Source: Mesoaciditoga sp.
GTDB lineage: Bacteria > Thermotogota > Thermotogae > Mesoaciditogales > Mesoaciditogaceae
Length of the DNA stretch: 64,000 bases
Direction: 5' to 3'
Assembly: GCA_015491995.1 (NCBI GenBank)
Contig: WGFY01000071.1
Location: 32,277-96,276 of the forward strand
Positions 8,180 to 16,240 of this stretch are shown here, one piece after another. Position numbers and translations under genes: made by a program. The notes beneath the pieces were generated by a model, which searched no databases, had not been told where the DNA came from, and worked only from the letters and a program-made list of their open reading frames with translations. How positions within the stretch are numbered: the stretch's first letter is position 1; every line of letters begins with the position of its first letter.

Positions 8180-9366
8180 TCGTTAAACCTTTTAAAGCGC
8201 TTAGGCCTGTAAAAGAATATGCCGAAAGGGTCCAATGCCCACCTTACGATGTTGTAAGCCTGAATGAGGCGAAAAAGGCGGTGAAAGATCCGTATTCTTT
8301 TATGAGTGTGATCAGGCCAGATGCCGTTGCAAAAGAAGGCGAGAGCATATATGAAGTGGCAAGCATGGAACTTAAAAGGCTTGTTGAAAAGAAGGTGTTA
8401 ACACGCCATGAAAAGCCTGCTTTTTACATGTATTCTCAAATGATGAACGATCATTCACAAACTGGTTTGGTTGCGTGTGTTGATACCAGTGAATATCCAG
8501 AACGTATAAAACGTCATGAACTTACAAGAGCTGACAAGGAAGAAGAAAGAACCAAACACATGCTCAGCACGCGTGCAAATACAGGGCAGGTGTTTCTCAC
8601 GTATAAAAGCGTTGATGGAATAAAAAAACTCCTTGATCCTACAAAAGCAAATCTACTTTATGAGGTGAAAAGCGAAAACCCGGAAGTAATCCATCGTGTT
8701 TACTCAGTTGACGATCCCATGCTGATAGATGAGATTACAAAAGCTTTTAGTGCGATACCTGCCTTTTACATAGCTGACGGACACCACAGGGCGTCCGCCT
8801 CCGCGCGCGTGTCCAAAGAAATTGGTGGGAACGGAGAATGGAATTATTTTATGGCCACTATTTTTCCACATGATGAACTCGACTTAATGGGCTACCATAG
8901 GATCGTAAAAGATTTGAACGGCATGAGTGCTCAAGACTTTTTGGCCCGTGTTAAAATCGCCGGTTTTGATGTCTCTGCAGTTTCTAATGTGGTGGAACCA
9001 GCTGCAACTCACCATTTTGGAATGTATCTGAATGGGCGATGGTATGAACTTAGAGCACTTGACGTGGAAGAATCGGATCCGATAAAACGTTTAGATGTTT
9101 CCATATTGCAAGAAAGAATTTTAAGTGCGATATTTGCCATAACAGATCCAAGGACGGATCCAAAAATAGGTTTTGTAGGTGGAATTCATGGAGTAAATTC
9201 CTTGCAGAGCTTCGTCAACAGTGGAAAATACGCAGTTGCATTTGCACTTTATCCAACTCAAATAGAAGATGTCATGAATGTTGCCGACGCGAACTTGTTC
9301 ATGCCGCCAAAATCAACTTGGTTTGAACCCAAATTACGTAGCGGTCTACTTGTACACACTTTTTGA
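8176..9366 (+). CDS. DUF1015 family protein
   Basis: A 396-residue soluble protein of the DUF1015 family, recognised from the N-terminal PFKALRPV, CPPYDVV, the central FYIADGHHRASASARV and MATIFPHDELDLMGYHR. The family is widespread in anaerobes and Thermotogota; I know of no firmly established activity, although from memory it often neighbours serine biosynthesis genes. Full length by comparison with the family. The ATG overlaps the ogt stop by four bases. Last gene of the tsaB operon. Confidence 0.8.
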   Translation: MIVKPFKALRPVKEYAERVQCPPYDVVSLNEAKKAVKDPYSFMSVIRPDAVAKEGESIYEVASMELKRLVEKKVLTRHEKPAFYMYSQMMNDHSQTGLVACVDTSEYPERIKRHELTRADKEEERTKHMLSTRANTGQVFLTYKSVDGIKKLLDPTKANLLYEVKSENPEVIHRVYSVDDPMLIDEITKAFSAIPAFYIADGHHRASASARVSKEIGGNGEWNYFMATIFPHDELDLMGYHRIVKDLNGMSAQDFLARVKIAGFDVSAVSNVVEPAATHHFGMYLNGRWYELRALDVEESDPIKRLDVSILQERILSAIFAITDPRTDPKIGFVGGIHGVNSLQSFVNSGKYAVAFALYPTQIEDVMNVADANLFMPPKSTWFEPKLRSGLLVHTF

Positions 9367-9417
9367 AAAGCTTAAAATTCACTGAGTTTTACGAATTTTG
9401 AAAGGAGAGGAGTCAAA

Positions 9418-9900
9418 ATGAGCGAATTCAAAGTGGTGAGTTTTATAATTGGAGATGAAGAGTACGCGTTGGATATAATGAAAATAGACAGTATCATAGA
9501 GATAAAAAAGATATTAAGCATACCACAATCTCCGCCTTTTGTTGAGGGAGTTATAAACTTTCGCGGAACCGTTGTCCCGGTGATAAACGGAAGAAAGAAA
9601 TTTCTTATCAAATCGTTGAAAAATGGGGATAAACGAAGTGAAAGGGCAATAGTCGTGAATTTTGAAAATAAGAAAGTTGCCATACTCGTTGATGAGGTTA
9701 AAGAAGTTCTTACACTTTCTCAGAACACCCTGGAAGAACCTCCATCAGAGATTTCTGATGTTTCTAACGAATACATAAGTGCGATTGCCAACATAGATGG
9801 GCGCATGATAATCATCCTTGATGCCGGTAAAATCTTGAACAGGAAAGAAAGTTCAGAGATATCCAATATGGTAAAAAAAGAAAGTGTTGAGGGGAGGTAG
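9418..9900 (+). CDS. cheW: CheW chemotaxis coupling protein
   Basis: A 160-residue SH3-like adaptor that links chemoreceptors to the CheA kinase. It shows the family landmarks YALDIMKIDSII, the IPQSPPFVEGVINFRG signature and VAILVDEVKEVL. No CheY-like receiver is attached, so it is CheW and not CheV. A strong ribosome binding site (AAGGAGAGGAG) precedes the ATG. The chemoreceptor at 34328 is a possible partner. Confidence 0.9.
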   Translation: MSEFKVVSFIIGDEEYALDIMKIDSIIEIKKILSIPQSPPFVEGVINFRGTVVPVINGRKKFLIKSLKNGDKRSERAIVVNFENKKVAILVDEVKEVLTLSQNTLEEPPSEISDVSNEYISAIANIDGRMIIILDAGKILNRKESSEISNMVKKESVEGR

Positions 9901-9904
9901 TGTG

Positions 9905-9928
9905 ATGCTTTCATCAAGTATCACATGA
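9905..9928 (+). other. seven-codon mini-ORF in frame with the purH-like gene
   Basis: ATG 9905 has the best ribosome binding site in the region (GGGGAGG 9891-9897, spacing 7) but reads only MLSSSIT before TGA 9926-9928. It is in the same frame as the purH-like gene that follows, whose own TTG start at 9935 has no visible binding site. It may be a reinitiation leader, or the true start of the gene cut off by a nonsense mutation. Confidence 0.45.
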
Positions 9929-9934
9929 CGTTCT

Positions 9935-11248
9935 TTGAATGTGAACAGAGCTTTTATAGAGCATGAAACGGGTCATTTCGGATGGCTTAAGGAAAAAATG
10001 AATGAATTTGGCGTTGAAGTGTTAACAAAAAATGACTTTAACGATCTTTTCAATCTTAATTCTGAAATTTCGAAAACTGCTGAAAACAACGTTGAAGGTA
10101 TAGATCTAATGGCGATAGATCTTGAAGAAAAGCCAACCAAGCTGGATGAGAATTCAATATTGAACGGTATCGAGCCTTGGAAATATTCCGTGATTTACTC
10201 ATGCATGAAAAATTACAGGAATTCCATTATTCTGGTTGATCCAGATGATTTTGAATTGGTTATAGAATCTCTGAACGAATGTGGTGACATAACTCTGCAA
10301 GACAGAAGACTTTTATCGCTTAAAGCCTTGTACAGGCTGTTGAGAATAGGATCGTTAACTCACAAAGAGTTGAGTGAGCTTTTCGCGACAGAAAAGTTTG
10401 AAACTTTGATATTGGAAGAGATCGTACCATTACGTTATGGAGAGAATCCCCATCAATTTGCACACATATCAAAAGTGGCAAAAGAAAATGCTTTTTTTGA
10501 TTTTGTGGACGAAGATACGCTGTTCGGTATGAGCTACAACAACCTCATAGATCTTCATCTTGCGATGGTAACTCTTAAAAATCTTGGTGGTAGATTCGCC
10601 ATTAGAGTTCATCATGGAAGTATAGTAGAGGTCAAGAGACAAAACCTTGATTTCAAAGAGGCACGAGGAGTGCTTGTGGCCAACTTCATAAACGATGATT
10701 TGACAAAAGCACTTAAAGAAAATGAATTGGACGTGGTGGCACTTCCGAACACTTCAAAGATAAAAGCAAGGAAAATTTTGGATTTTGATGAAGATAAAAT
10801 TGTTTTGAGCGATAGAACATACAGATATCTTGATAAGAACTTCATCATTCAAACTTCTGATCCATTGAATGAGATGCGTTTCATCTCTGAAGAAAACGAT
10901 GAGCAATACAAATGGGCGAATGTGATCGCCGCACTTTCAAATTCCATGGCCTGTTGTATATTTAAAGGTGGTGAAATGTTGGCGCTTGGAAGTGGTCAAC
11001 CAGATCAGATTGATGCATTGGAGATAGCTCTGATACGTGCCAAAAGAGAATCTAAAGATGTCACTGGCGCCATATTCGCGTTTGATGGCCCTATAAAAGA
11101 TATGAGAGTGGTTGATGCTTTGATCATGATCGGATCCGGAACGATCATCGAACCTGGTGGATCCAAAAAAGACAAAAAGGTCAAAGAAAGAATAGAAACC
11201 GCTGGCATGAAAATCGTTTTTTCAGGAAAAAGGCGGTACAAACATTGA
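9935..11248 (+). CDS. divergent PurH-like (AICAR transformylase family) protein
   Basis: A 437-residue relative of bifunctional PurH, about the length of the short Thermotoga form rather than the 529 of E. coli. RYGENPHQ (167-174) is the transformylase signature, and the C-terminus (IIEPGGSKKD, then FSGKRRYKH) matches the family end. The N-terminal IMP cyclohydrolase region is barely recognisable. Where active enzymes have VKHANPCG, this one reads RVHHGSIVE (224-232): the His survives but the catalytic Lys is absent. It may be inactive or have a new role. It starts at TTG 9935 (GTG 9941 is possible) without a ribosome binding site and lies between cheW and hom. Confidence 0.7.
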   Translation: MNVNRAFIEHETGHFGWLKEKMNEFGVEVLTKNDFNDLFNLNSEISKTAENNVEGIDLMAIDLEEKPTKLDENSILNGIEPWKYSVIYSCMKNYRNSIILVDPDDFELVIESLNECGDITLQDRRLLSLKALYRLLRIGSLTHKELSELFATEKFETLILEEIVPLRYGENPHQFAHISKVAKENAFFDFVDEDTLFGMSYNNLIDLHLAMVTLKNLGGRFAIRVHHGSIVEVKRQNLDFKEARGVLVANFINDDLTKALKENELDVVALPNTSKIKARKILDFDEDKIVLSDRTYRYLDKNFIIQTSDPLNEMRFISEENDEQYKWANVIAALSNSMACCIFKGGEMLALGSGQPDQIDALEIALIRAKRESKDVTGAIFAFDGPIKDMRVVDALIMIGSGTIIEPGGSKKDKKVKERIETAGMKIVFSGKRRYKH

Positions 11249-12255
11249 AAATGGTAAAAGTTGGTCTTGTTGGCCTTGGAACTGTTGGTGGCGGTTTTTA
11301 CGATATATCAAAAAAGAGGAAGGAATTTCAGATCACTAAAATATTGAACAGATCTGAAAGAAAATACGTTACTCACTATGTTCCTGACGAGATGATAGCA
11401 AGCGATCTGCATGATCTGATTGAAAGAGTTGACATCGTTGTGGAAGCGGTGGGAGGGATTGATTTTCCCAACAAGGTGATATCTCAAGCGCTTATCAGTG
11501 GAAAAGATGTCGTGACGGCTAACAAAGCGTTGATCGCCGATAAAGGAGATGAACTTCTCAAACTTTCCGAGAAAATGGGAAGGAAATTGCTTTTCGGTGC
11601 AAGTGTGGGAGGAGGAATGCCTGCTCTTCTTAACCTTCAATACCATTCTTTAGGAAAGGTAACACGTGTTTATGGAATTCTCAACGCAACTTCAAATTTC
11701 GTGCTTTCAAAAATGTCTCAAGGAATGGACATGTCAAGAGCTGTCAAAATAGCCCAAGAAGAAGGATATGCCGAGCAAGATCCAAGCGACGATATTTCCG
11801 GAATGGATGCCACACGCAAACTTGCGATAATATGTGCATACATCACAGGAAAACTTCCGAACTTGAAAGGTATCTTTGTAAACCAGCTCCAAATTAACCA
11901 AGAACAAATATCGTACGTTGAAAGCATGGAAATGGTTGTGAAACCGATAGCCTACATGAAGATCAAAAGCAATGGAATTGAATTATGGGTTGGACCAGCA
12001 GCACTTTCTAAAAATTCTAAGATGGCCAAAACAAACGGAACTGAAAATTGTTTGATCATCGAAGGCGAAAGCGGGATCAATTCTTTAACAGGTGTAGGCG
12101 CTGGTCGAAATCCAACGGCATTTTCCGTGATGGCAGACGTCATATCAATTGCAAAAGGCAATGCTACACTTCCTTATTTTAAAAAAGATGAAACCCTTAA
12201 CATTTTAGAACCGGCCTTCAAAGAGATAAAAGGTGTAAAAATAATCGACACTTAA
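11245..12255 (+). CDS. hom: homoserine dehydrogenase
   Basis: Reduces aspartate semialdehyde to homoserine for threonine and methionine synthesis. 336 residues: Rossmann motif VGLVGLGTVGGG at the N-terminus, VVTANKALIA in the substrate domain, NATSNFVLSKM, and the signature QEEGYAEQDPSDDISGMDA. It lacks the C-terminal ACT domain, so feedback regulation by threonine is not expected through it. TTG 11245 sits 8 bases from AGGCGG and overlaps the upstream stop; ATG 11251 is the alternative. The tail overlaps the convergent hydrolase gene by four bases. Confidence 0.9.
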   Translation: MKMVKVGLVGLGTVGGGFYDISKKRKEFQITKILNRSERKYVTHYVPDEMIASDLHDLIERVDIVVEAVGGIDFPNKVISQALISGKDVVTANKALIADKGDELLKLSEKMGRKLLFGASVGGGMPALLNLQYHSLGKVTRVYGILNATSNFVLSKMSQGMDMSRAVKIAQEEGYAEQDPSDDISGMDATRKLAIICAYITGKLPNLKGIFVNQLQINQEQISYVESMEMVVKPIAYMKIKSNGIELWVGPAALSKNSKMAKTNGTENCLIIEGESGINSLTGVGAGRNPTAFSVMADVISIAKGNATLPYFKKDETLNILEPAFKEIKGVKIIDT

Positions 12256-13067
12256 GCCCTTTCAACGATCCAATCGACTATCGTTTTCCTGAATTCATGA
12301 GAAAGTTTTGGATCACAAAAGATCTCATGATAGGCTCCTTTGAAGATCTTCATCTTTTTGTCCTGTGATGATATCTTTGAAAAGAGTCTTTTCGTTCCTT
12401 TATTTGGAACTACCTTGTCTTGTTCTCCTGCAAGCAGTAGTACCGGCAGCGTGAATTCGTTCGCTTTTTCAAAGAGGATGTCTATGTTCTTGAACATCTC
12501 TGCTGCCAATCTCGCACTGATTTTGCTATGAACAAGTGGATCGCTTGTGTACTCCTTAACTACGTCGTCGTTTCTCGACAAATCTTTTGGATCTATATCA
12601 TTGTTAAAGGTTAGAGTTGGCAAAATGGAAGAAAATAGCTTTACCAAGAGTTTCAAAACACCTGAAACGTTTTCGAATGTAAAAGCGCCACTTGAAAGGA
12701 TAACCCCTTTAGCAGCACTGTTGGGGTATTCTTCAACGAATCTGGCGGTTATGAGTCCTCCAAGGCTATGACCTAAGATGAAGAGAGGAACATCACACTT
12801 TTCACCTTCAACGAAGAAGTTCAGATCATCCAAAAAATTTTTGAAGGATCTAACATGTCCTTTTTTTCCAGGATTTTCACCATGTCCCCTTTGATCAAAA
12901 CCAACCATTTCAACATTTGCTTCGCTGAACTCATCGAAGATCACATCATAACGTCCCACATGTTCACCCAATCCATGGACTACAACGAGCTTTGCCTTGC
13001 GATCTTTGACAGTCCATCTTTTAACGGTCGTTTCTCTACCGTTTATGTCAATTTTTTCTGTTTTCAC
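12252..13067 (-). CDS. monoacylglycerol lipase-like alpha/beta hydrolase
   Basis: A cytoplasmic alpha/beta hydrolase of 271 residues with HGLGEHVGRY near 31-40 (oxyanion region), FDQRGHGENPG, the nucleophile elbow GHSLGG (S101), acid D217 in AGEQDKVVP and H247 in KGAYHEIF. This set and length match the monoacylglycerol lipase/lysophospholipase (Hydrolase_4) group. GTG start with AAGGGGGAA upstream. Transcribed from the minus-strand half of the symmetric promoter at 13106-13138. Confidence 0.85.
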   Translation of the reverse strand: MKTEKIDINGRETTVKRWTVKDRKAKLVVVHGLGEHVGRYDVIFDEFSEANVEMVGFDQRGHGENPGKKGHVRSFKNFLDDLNFFVEGEKCDVPLFILGHSLGGLITARFVEEYPNSAAKGVILSSGAFTFENVSGVLKLLVKLFSSILPTLTFNNDIDPKDLSRNDDVVKEYTSDPLVHSKISARLAAEMFKNIDILFEKANEFTLPVLLLAGEQDKVVPNKGTKRLFSKISSQDKKMKIFKGAYHEIFCDPKLSHEFRKTIVDWIVERA

Positions 13068-13105
13068 AACAAATTCCCCCTTTAAGTCGAAATACCATCG
13101 AAGAT

Positions 13106-13138
13106 ATTTTAACAGAAAATCAAGTGATCTGTTAAAAT
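13106..13138. promoter_or_regulatory. symmetric divergent promoter on an inverted repeat
   Basis: TTTTAACAG (13107-13115) and CTGTTAAAA (13129-13137) form a perfect inverted repeat. Read rightward it gives TTAACA, 18 bases, TAAAAT (13133-13138); read leftward it gives the same boxes with TAAAAT at 13111-13106. It lies between the divergent hydrolase and racemase genes and could serve both, or be an operator. Confidence 0.45.
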
Positions 13139-13276
13139 TCTCTTATACCCAATACGTTTTAGATTTGCGACTTTCCATGCTTTAAGCGAGTAGAGCCGAT
13201 GCGTCCTGTTGTGTCTATCAATTTGGTTTGGCGTGTGGATTTGGATTGAAGTGAGTGAACAGGAGGAGGATACAAT

Positions 13277-13999
13277 TTGAAAAAAATGGATGAGTCAAAA
13301 GTTGAGAAAGTCCTCGGAGTTTTAGGCGGAATGGGTCCAGCAGCGTCAGCCAGATTTTTGGAACTGATGGCTGAAAAAGTTCCGGTTAAACGTGATCAAG
13401 AACACCCTAAGATCATCATGCTCTCAGATCCACAAATTCCGGACAGAGGGGAAGCCATTCTAAAAAACGGCAAGGATCCGAGCGAAGTTATAAAGAGGGA
13501 CCTTTTAAAAATCGTGGAATGGGGCGCGGATTTGTTGGCCGTTCCGTGTAACACGGCACATATCTTTATAGAAAAATTCCTTGACCAACTGCCAGTTCCA
13601 CTGATAAGCATAGTGAAGTCAACCGTTAAGATGGCATCGATTAGAAGTGTGAATGGAGTTTGGTTTCTCTCCACAAAAGCGACAAAGAAAAGTGGTATTT
13701 ACGAAAAACACGCTCAAAAATACAATCTCCCGCTTTATCGTGTTAGCGAGGAAATAAGCGGTAAAGCTCAGCGTGTTATAAAAATCGTTAAAGCAAACGA
13801 TAAAGAAAAAGCCGCGTTTTTTATGAAAGAGATCGTCACAGAATTATGGCACGAAAAAGATCTTCCAATTCTTGCCGCTTGCACCGAATTGCCACTTGCA
13901 TATGAAGCAAGTGGGCTTCCAATGGAAAAAATGGTGTCAAGCCTTGATGCTCTCGCCAGTGCTTGTATTGAAGAGTTATATGGCGAAAAGCAGGGATGA
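13277..13999 (+). CDS. aspartate/glutamate racemase family protein
   Basis: A cofactor-independent amino acid racemase of 240 residues. GGMGPAAS (17-24) is the glycine-rich substrate loop; the catalytic cysteine pair is C91 in AVPCNTAH and C201 in ACTELPLA, both present. The pattern fits aspartate racemase rather than MurI. TTG start: AGGAGGAGGA is 6 bases from the TTG but 15 from the next ATG (13286). Diverges from the lipase-like gene. Confidence 0.85.
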   Translation: MKKMDESKVEKVLGVLGGMGPAASARFLELMAEKVPVKRDQEHPKIIMLSDPQIPDRGEAILKNGKDPSEVIKRDLLKIVEWGADLLAVPCNTAHIFIEKFLDQLPVPLISIVKSTVKMASIRSVNGVWFLSTKATKKSGIYEKHAQKYNLPLYRVSEEISGKAQRVIKIVKANDKEKAAFFMKEIVTELWHEKDLPILAACTELPLAYEASGLPMEKMVSSLDALASACIEELYGEKQG

Positions 14000-14014
14000 C
14001 TCACGAGCCATCCC
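13993..14014. terminator. hairpin between convergent genes
   Basis: GGGATG 13993-13998 pairs with CATCCC 14009-14014, with CTC/GAG extending the stem inside. It separates the convergent racemase and asparaginase genes but lacks a T-run on either side, so termination is only probable. Confidence 0.35.
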
Positions 14015-14035
14015 GATGCTTAAGCTGACAACATG

Positions 14036-14956
14036 TCATCTCATATTTGATTCTATTTCTGCCATCCCTTCTTTGAAGTAAGCGTAAGGCATATCTGGGG
14101 TGTTGTGGGCAAATCCAATTTCACCGTGCCGATCAACCATGATTATCCCAGCTTCCGTCCCAACCGTGTTGTCAAGATAGTTCATCACGGCTTCAGCAGC
14201 ATGCGGGGCATCCAAGCCCATTCTTAAAAAATCCGCAGCTACCTTGGTTATCAACACTCTCATCATTCCTTCACCTAATCCGGTTGACGAAGCGGCACCA
14301 TTTGGTGTCGCATAGGTTCCAGCTCCTGGGATAGGTGTATCTCCAACTCTCCCGAGAAATTTCAAGAAAACCCCTCCGGTAGATGTTGCAGCAGCAGTTT
14401 CGCCGTGTGAATCAACGGCCACAGCTCCAACTGTTCCGTGGAGAAATTCAGGATGTTCCTGAAAGAGTTTTCTGAGCTTTGGCCAATCTTTGTAATCACC
14501 GTTTATGAATTGCTTTCGATATTTTTCCCACTGTTTTTTTCTCTCTTGAGTGGTTGGATCGTGAGGTTCAGAACCCATGAGTTTGGCGAAGTCATTGGCA
14601 CCATTTCCTGCCAACAGCACATGATCCGTTTTTTCCATAACTTTTTTTGCAAGGCTTATCGGGTGCCGAATGTTTTTAACCCCTGCAACGGCTCCAAAAT
14701 CGAGATTAGGACCGTAGGCGATTGCAGCGTCCATCTCCACTTCTCCGTCAAAGGTTAAGACCGCCCCTGTTCCCGCATTGAAAGTGGGATCATCTTCTAA
14801 AACCTTTACAGCTGCTTCAACGGCGTCAATGGATCTTCCATCCTTTTTCAAAACGTCAAGACCGGCTTCCACCGCTTTTTTGATCCCAATTTCGATCCTT
14901 TCAGGATCTTTTGAACGAATGTTCCCAGCTCCACCATGAACTATTATGGCGTACAA
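14036..14956 (-). CDS. isoaspartyl peptidase / plant-type L-asparaginase
   Basis: An N-terminal nucleophile hydrolase precursor of about 306 residues that cleaves itself before the catalytic Thr and hydrolyses isoaspartyl dipeptides or asparagine. VHGGAGNI and FNAGTGAVLTFDGEVEMDA mark the alpha subunit; HGTVGAVAVD holds the cleavage site (G/T175), and GRVGDTPIPGAGTYA with SSTGLGEG is the beta-subunit pocket. TTG 14956 is chosen because AAGGAGGGAG lies just upstream; longer frames would overlap fliJ. Last gene of the pheST operon. Confidence 0.9.
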   Translation of the reverse strand: MYAIIVHGGAGNIRSKDPERIEIGIKKAVEAGLDVLKKDGRSIDAVEAAVKVLEDDPTFNAGTGAVLTFDGEVEMDAAIAYGPNLDFGAVAGVKNIRHPISLAKKVMEKTDHVLLAGNGANDFAKLMGSEPHDPTTQERKKQWEKYRKQFINGDYKDWPKLRKLFQEHPEFLHGTVGAVAVDSHGETAAATSTGGVFLKFLGRVGDTPIPGAGTYATPNGAASSTGLGEGMMRVLITKVAADFLRMGLDAPHAAEAVMNYLDNTVGTEAGIIMVDRHGEIGFAHNTPDMPYAYFKEGMAEIESNMR

Positions 14957-14984
14957 AGCACTCCCTCCTTCTGTACCAAAAGTA

Positions 14985-15422
14985 TCATTTTTGTTTTCTA
15001 ACGCTTCTCTCCAATGCAAGATCATCCATAATCTTCTGCTCCTCTCTGATCATAGCCAGATCGTACGCATCTTTTTGAAGCTGTTTAAGATTTTGCAACG
15101 CTTTATGTTCTCTATAAAGCTTAGCGTACTTTTCCCTGAGATCGTCAAGATGCTTTTCCATTGAAGAGAGTTTTGAAACCAACATCTTACGGTTGGTGTA
15201 TAAAGACTGTATGTAATTCATCCATTCTAAGATCACATGAACGCCTTTGGTTTCATCATCCATTTTCTTTTGAGATTTTGATATTTCTTCGGTCATTTCT
15301 TCCACATCTGTCCTCAATTTCTCAATTTCTTTGTTCACTTTTGATATTTCAATTTTGAGTAACTCCACAGATGAACTTTTGACATCGAGTAATTTTTGAA
15401 GGCTGAATTTGAATTTTCTCAC
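14985..15422 (-). CDS. fliJ: FliJ-like flagellar export chaperone
   Basis: A 145-residue coiled-coil protein, the usual FliJ length. The N-terminus FKFSLQKLLDVKSSSVELLK matches the FliJ opening and the C-terminal third matches the family (EEQKIMDDLALERSVR). FliJ recycles export chaperones and activates the FliI-FlhAB export gate. No other flagellar gene is visible nearby, so the call rests on this protein alone; other coiled-coil proteins can look similar. It sits between the phosphatase and asparaginase genes, which are functionally unrelated. Confidence 0.7.
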   Translation of the reverse strand: MRKFKFSLQKLLDVKSSSVELLKIEISKVNKEIEKLRTDVEEMTEEISKSQKKMDDETKGVHVILEWMNYIQSLYTNRKMLVSKLSSMEKHLDDLREKYAKLYREHKALQNLKQLQKDAYDLAMIREEQKIMDDLALERSVRKQK

Positions 15423-15436
15423 GTTTTTCTCCTAAC

Positions 15437-16234
15437 TCAAGCTTTCAAAACTTTCATCATCTCTGGAAGTAACGTAGAAGAAGTTGCAAGAATACTTTTA
15501 GAATAAATTGAAAATTCTTCCGAAAGAAGATCTACGATAACTCCTCCAGCCTCCTTTACCAGCAGCGAGCCAGCCGCCATATCCCATGGCTTCAATTCGT
15601 ACTCCCAAAATCCATCTATTCGCCCGCACGCAACGTAACAGAGATCTAAAACGGCACTTCCAAATATTCTAAGAGCTCTGATTTTCCCGAAAAATGCTTC
15701 GTAGTCACTTAAAACTTTTTTTCTCATATTCACCGCGCTGTATTGATATCCCGTGTTTAAAACCGATTTTTCGAGTTCCGACATTTCGCTAACGTGCATT
15801 TCTTTACCATTTAAAAGAGCGCCATTGCCTTTGATCGCTTCAAACATCTCGTCCATGAACGGATCGTAAACCACACCAACTTTAGGTTCACCATTTTCGA
15901 CGATCGCGATTGAAACACATGAGTGTGGCACACCTTTTGAAAAATTCGTCGTTCCGTCGATTGGATCCACGATCCACAGCAAATTATCAGGATTTGCGGC
16001 CTCACTCTCACTAGTTCCAGTTTCTTCACCAAGAATAGAATCTTGTGGAAAAGCTTTTAAAACCGCCTCTTTCACCCTATTCTCAACTTCCACATCGATG
16101 TTGGTTACAACATCGTAAAATCCACTCTTTGTTTTTGTCCAACTCAAAGAGTTGATCTTTGACTTTGCAAATCTTCCAAGATCTTTGGCAAGGCCCTTGG
16201 CGAATTCAAGCCTTAAAAATTCCTCTTTACTCAT
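15437..16234 (-). CDS. inositol monophosphatase family phosphatase
   Basis: A Mg-dependent, Li-sensitive type phosphatase of 265 residues. Metal ligands are visible in GEETG (E70, E71), WIVDPIDGTTNF (D90, D93) and ELKPWDMAAG (D218), all conserved. Members hydrolyse inositol 1-phosphate, fructose 1,6-bisphosphate or related sugars; in Thermotogota the inositol route feeds di-myo-inositol phosphate, which is possible but not shown here. It starts seven bases after pheT. Confidence 0.9.
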   Translation of the reverse strand: MSKEEFLRLEFAKGLAKDLGRFAKSKINSLSWTKTKSGFYDVVTNIDVEVENRVKEAVLKAFPQDSILGEETGTSESEAANPDNLLWIVDPIDGTTNFSKGVPHSCVSIAIVENGEPKVGVVYDPFMDEMFEAIKGNGALLNGKEMHVSEMSELEKSVLNTGYQYSAVNMRKKVLSDYEAFFGKIRALRIFGSAVLDLCYVACGRIDGFWEYELKPWDMAAGSLLVKEAGGVIVDLLSEEFSIYSKSILATSSTLLPEMMKVLKA

Positions 16235-16240
16235 AAAAAC

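Noticed and set aside
9374..9399. AAAATTC/GAATTTT inverted repeat after the DUF1015 gene as a terminator
   Set aside because: A/T-only stem with a 12-base loop and no T-run; too weak to call.
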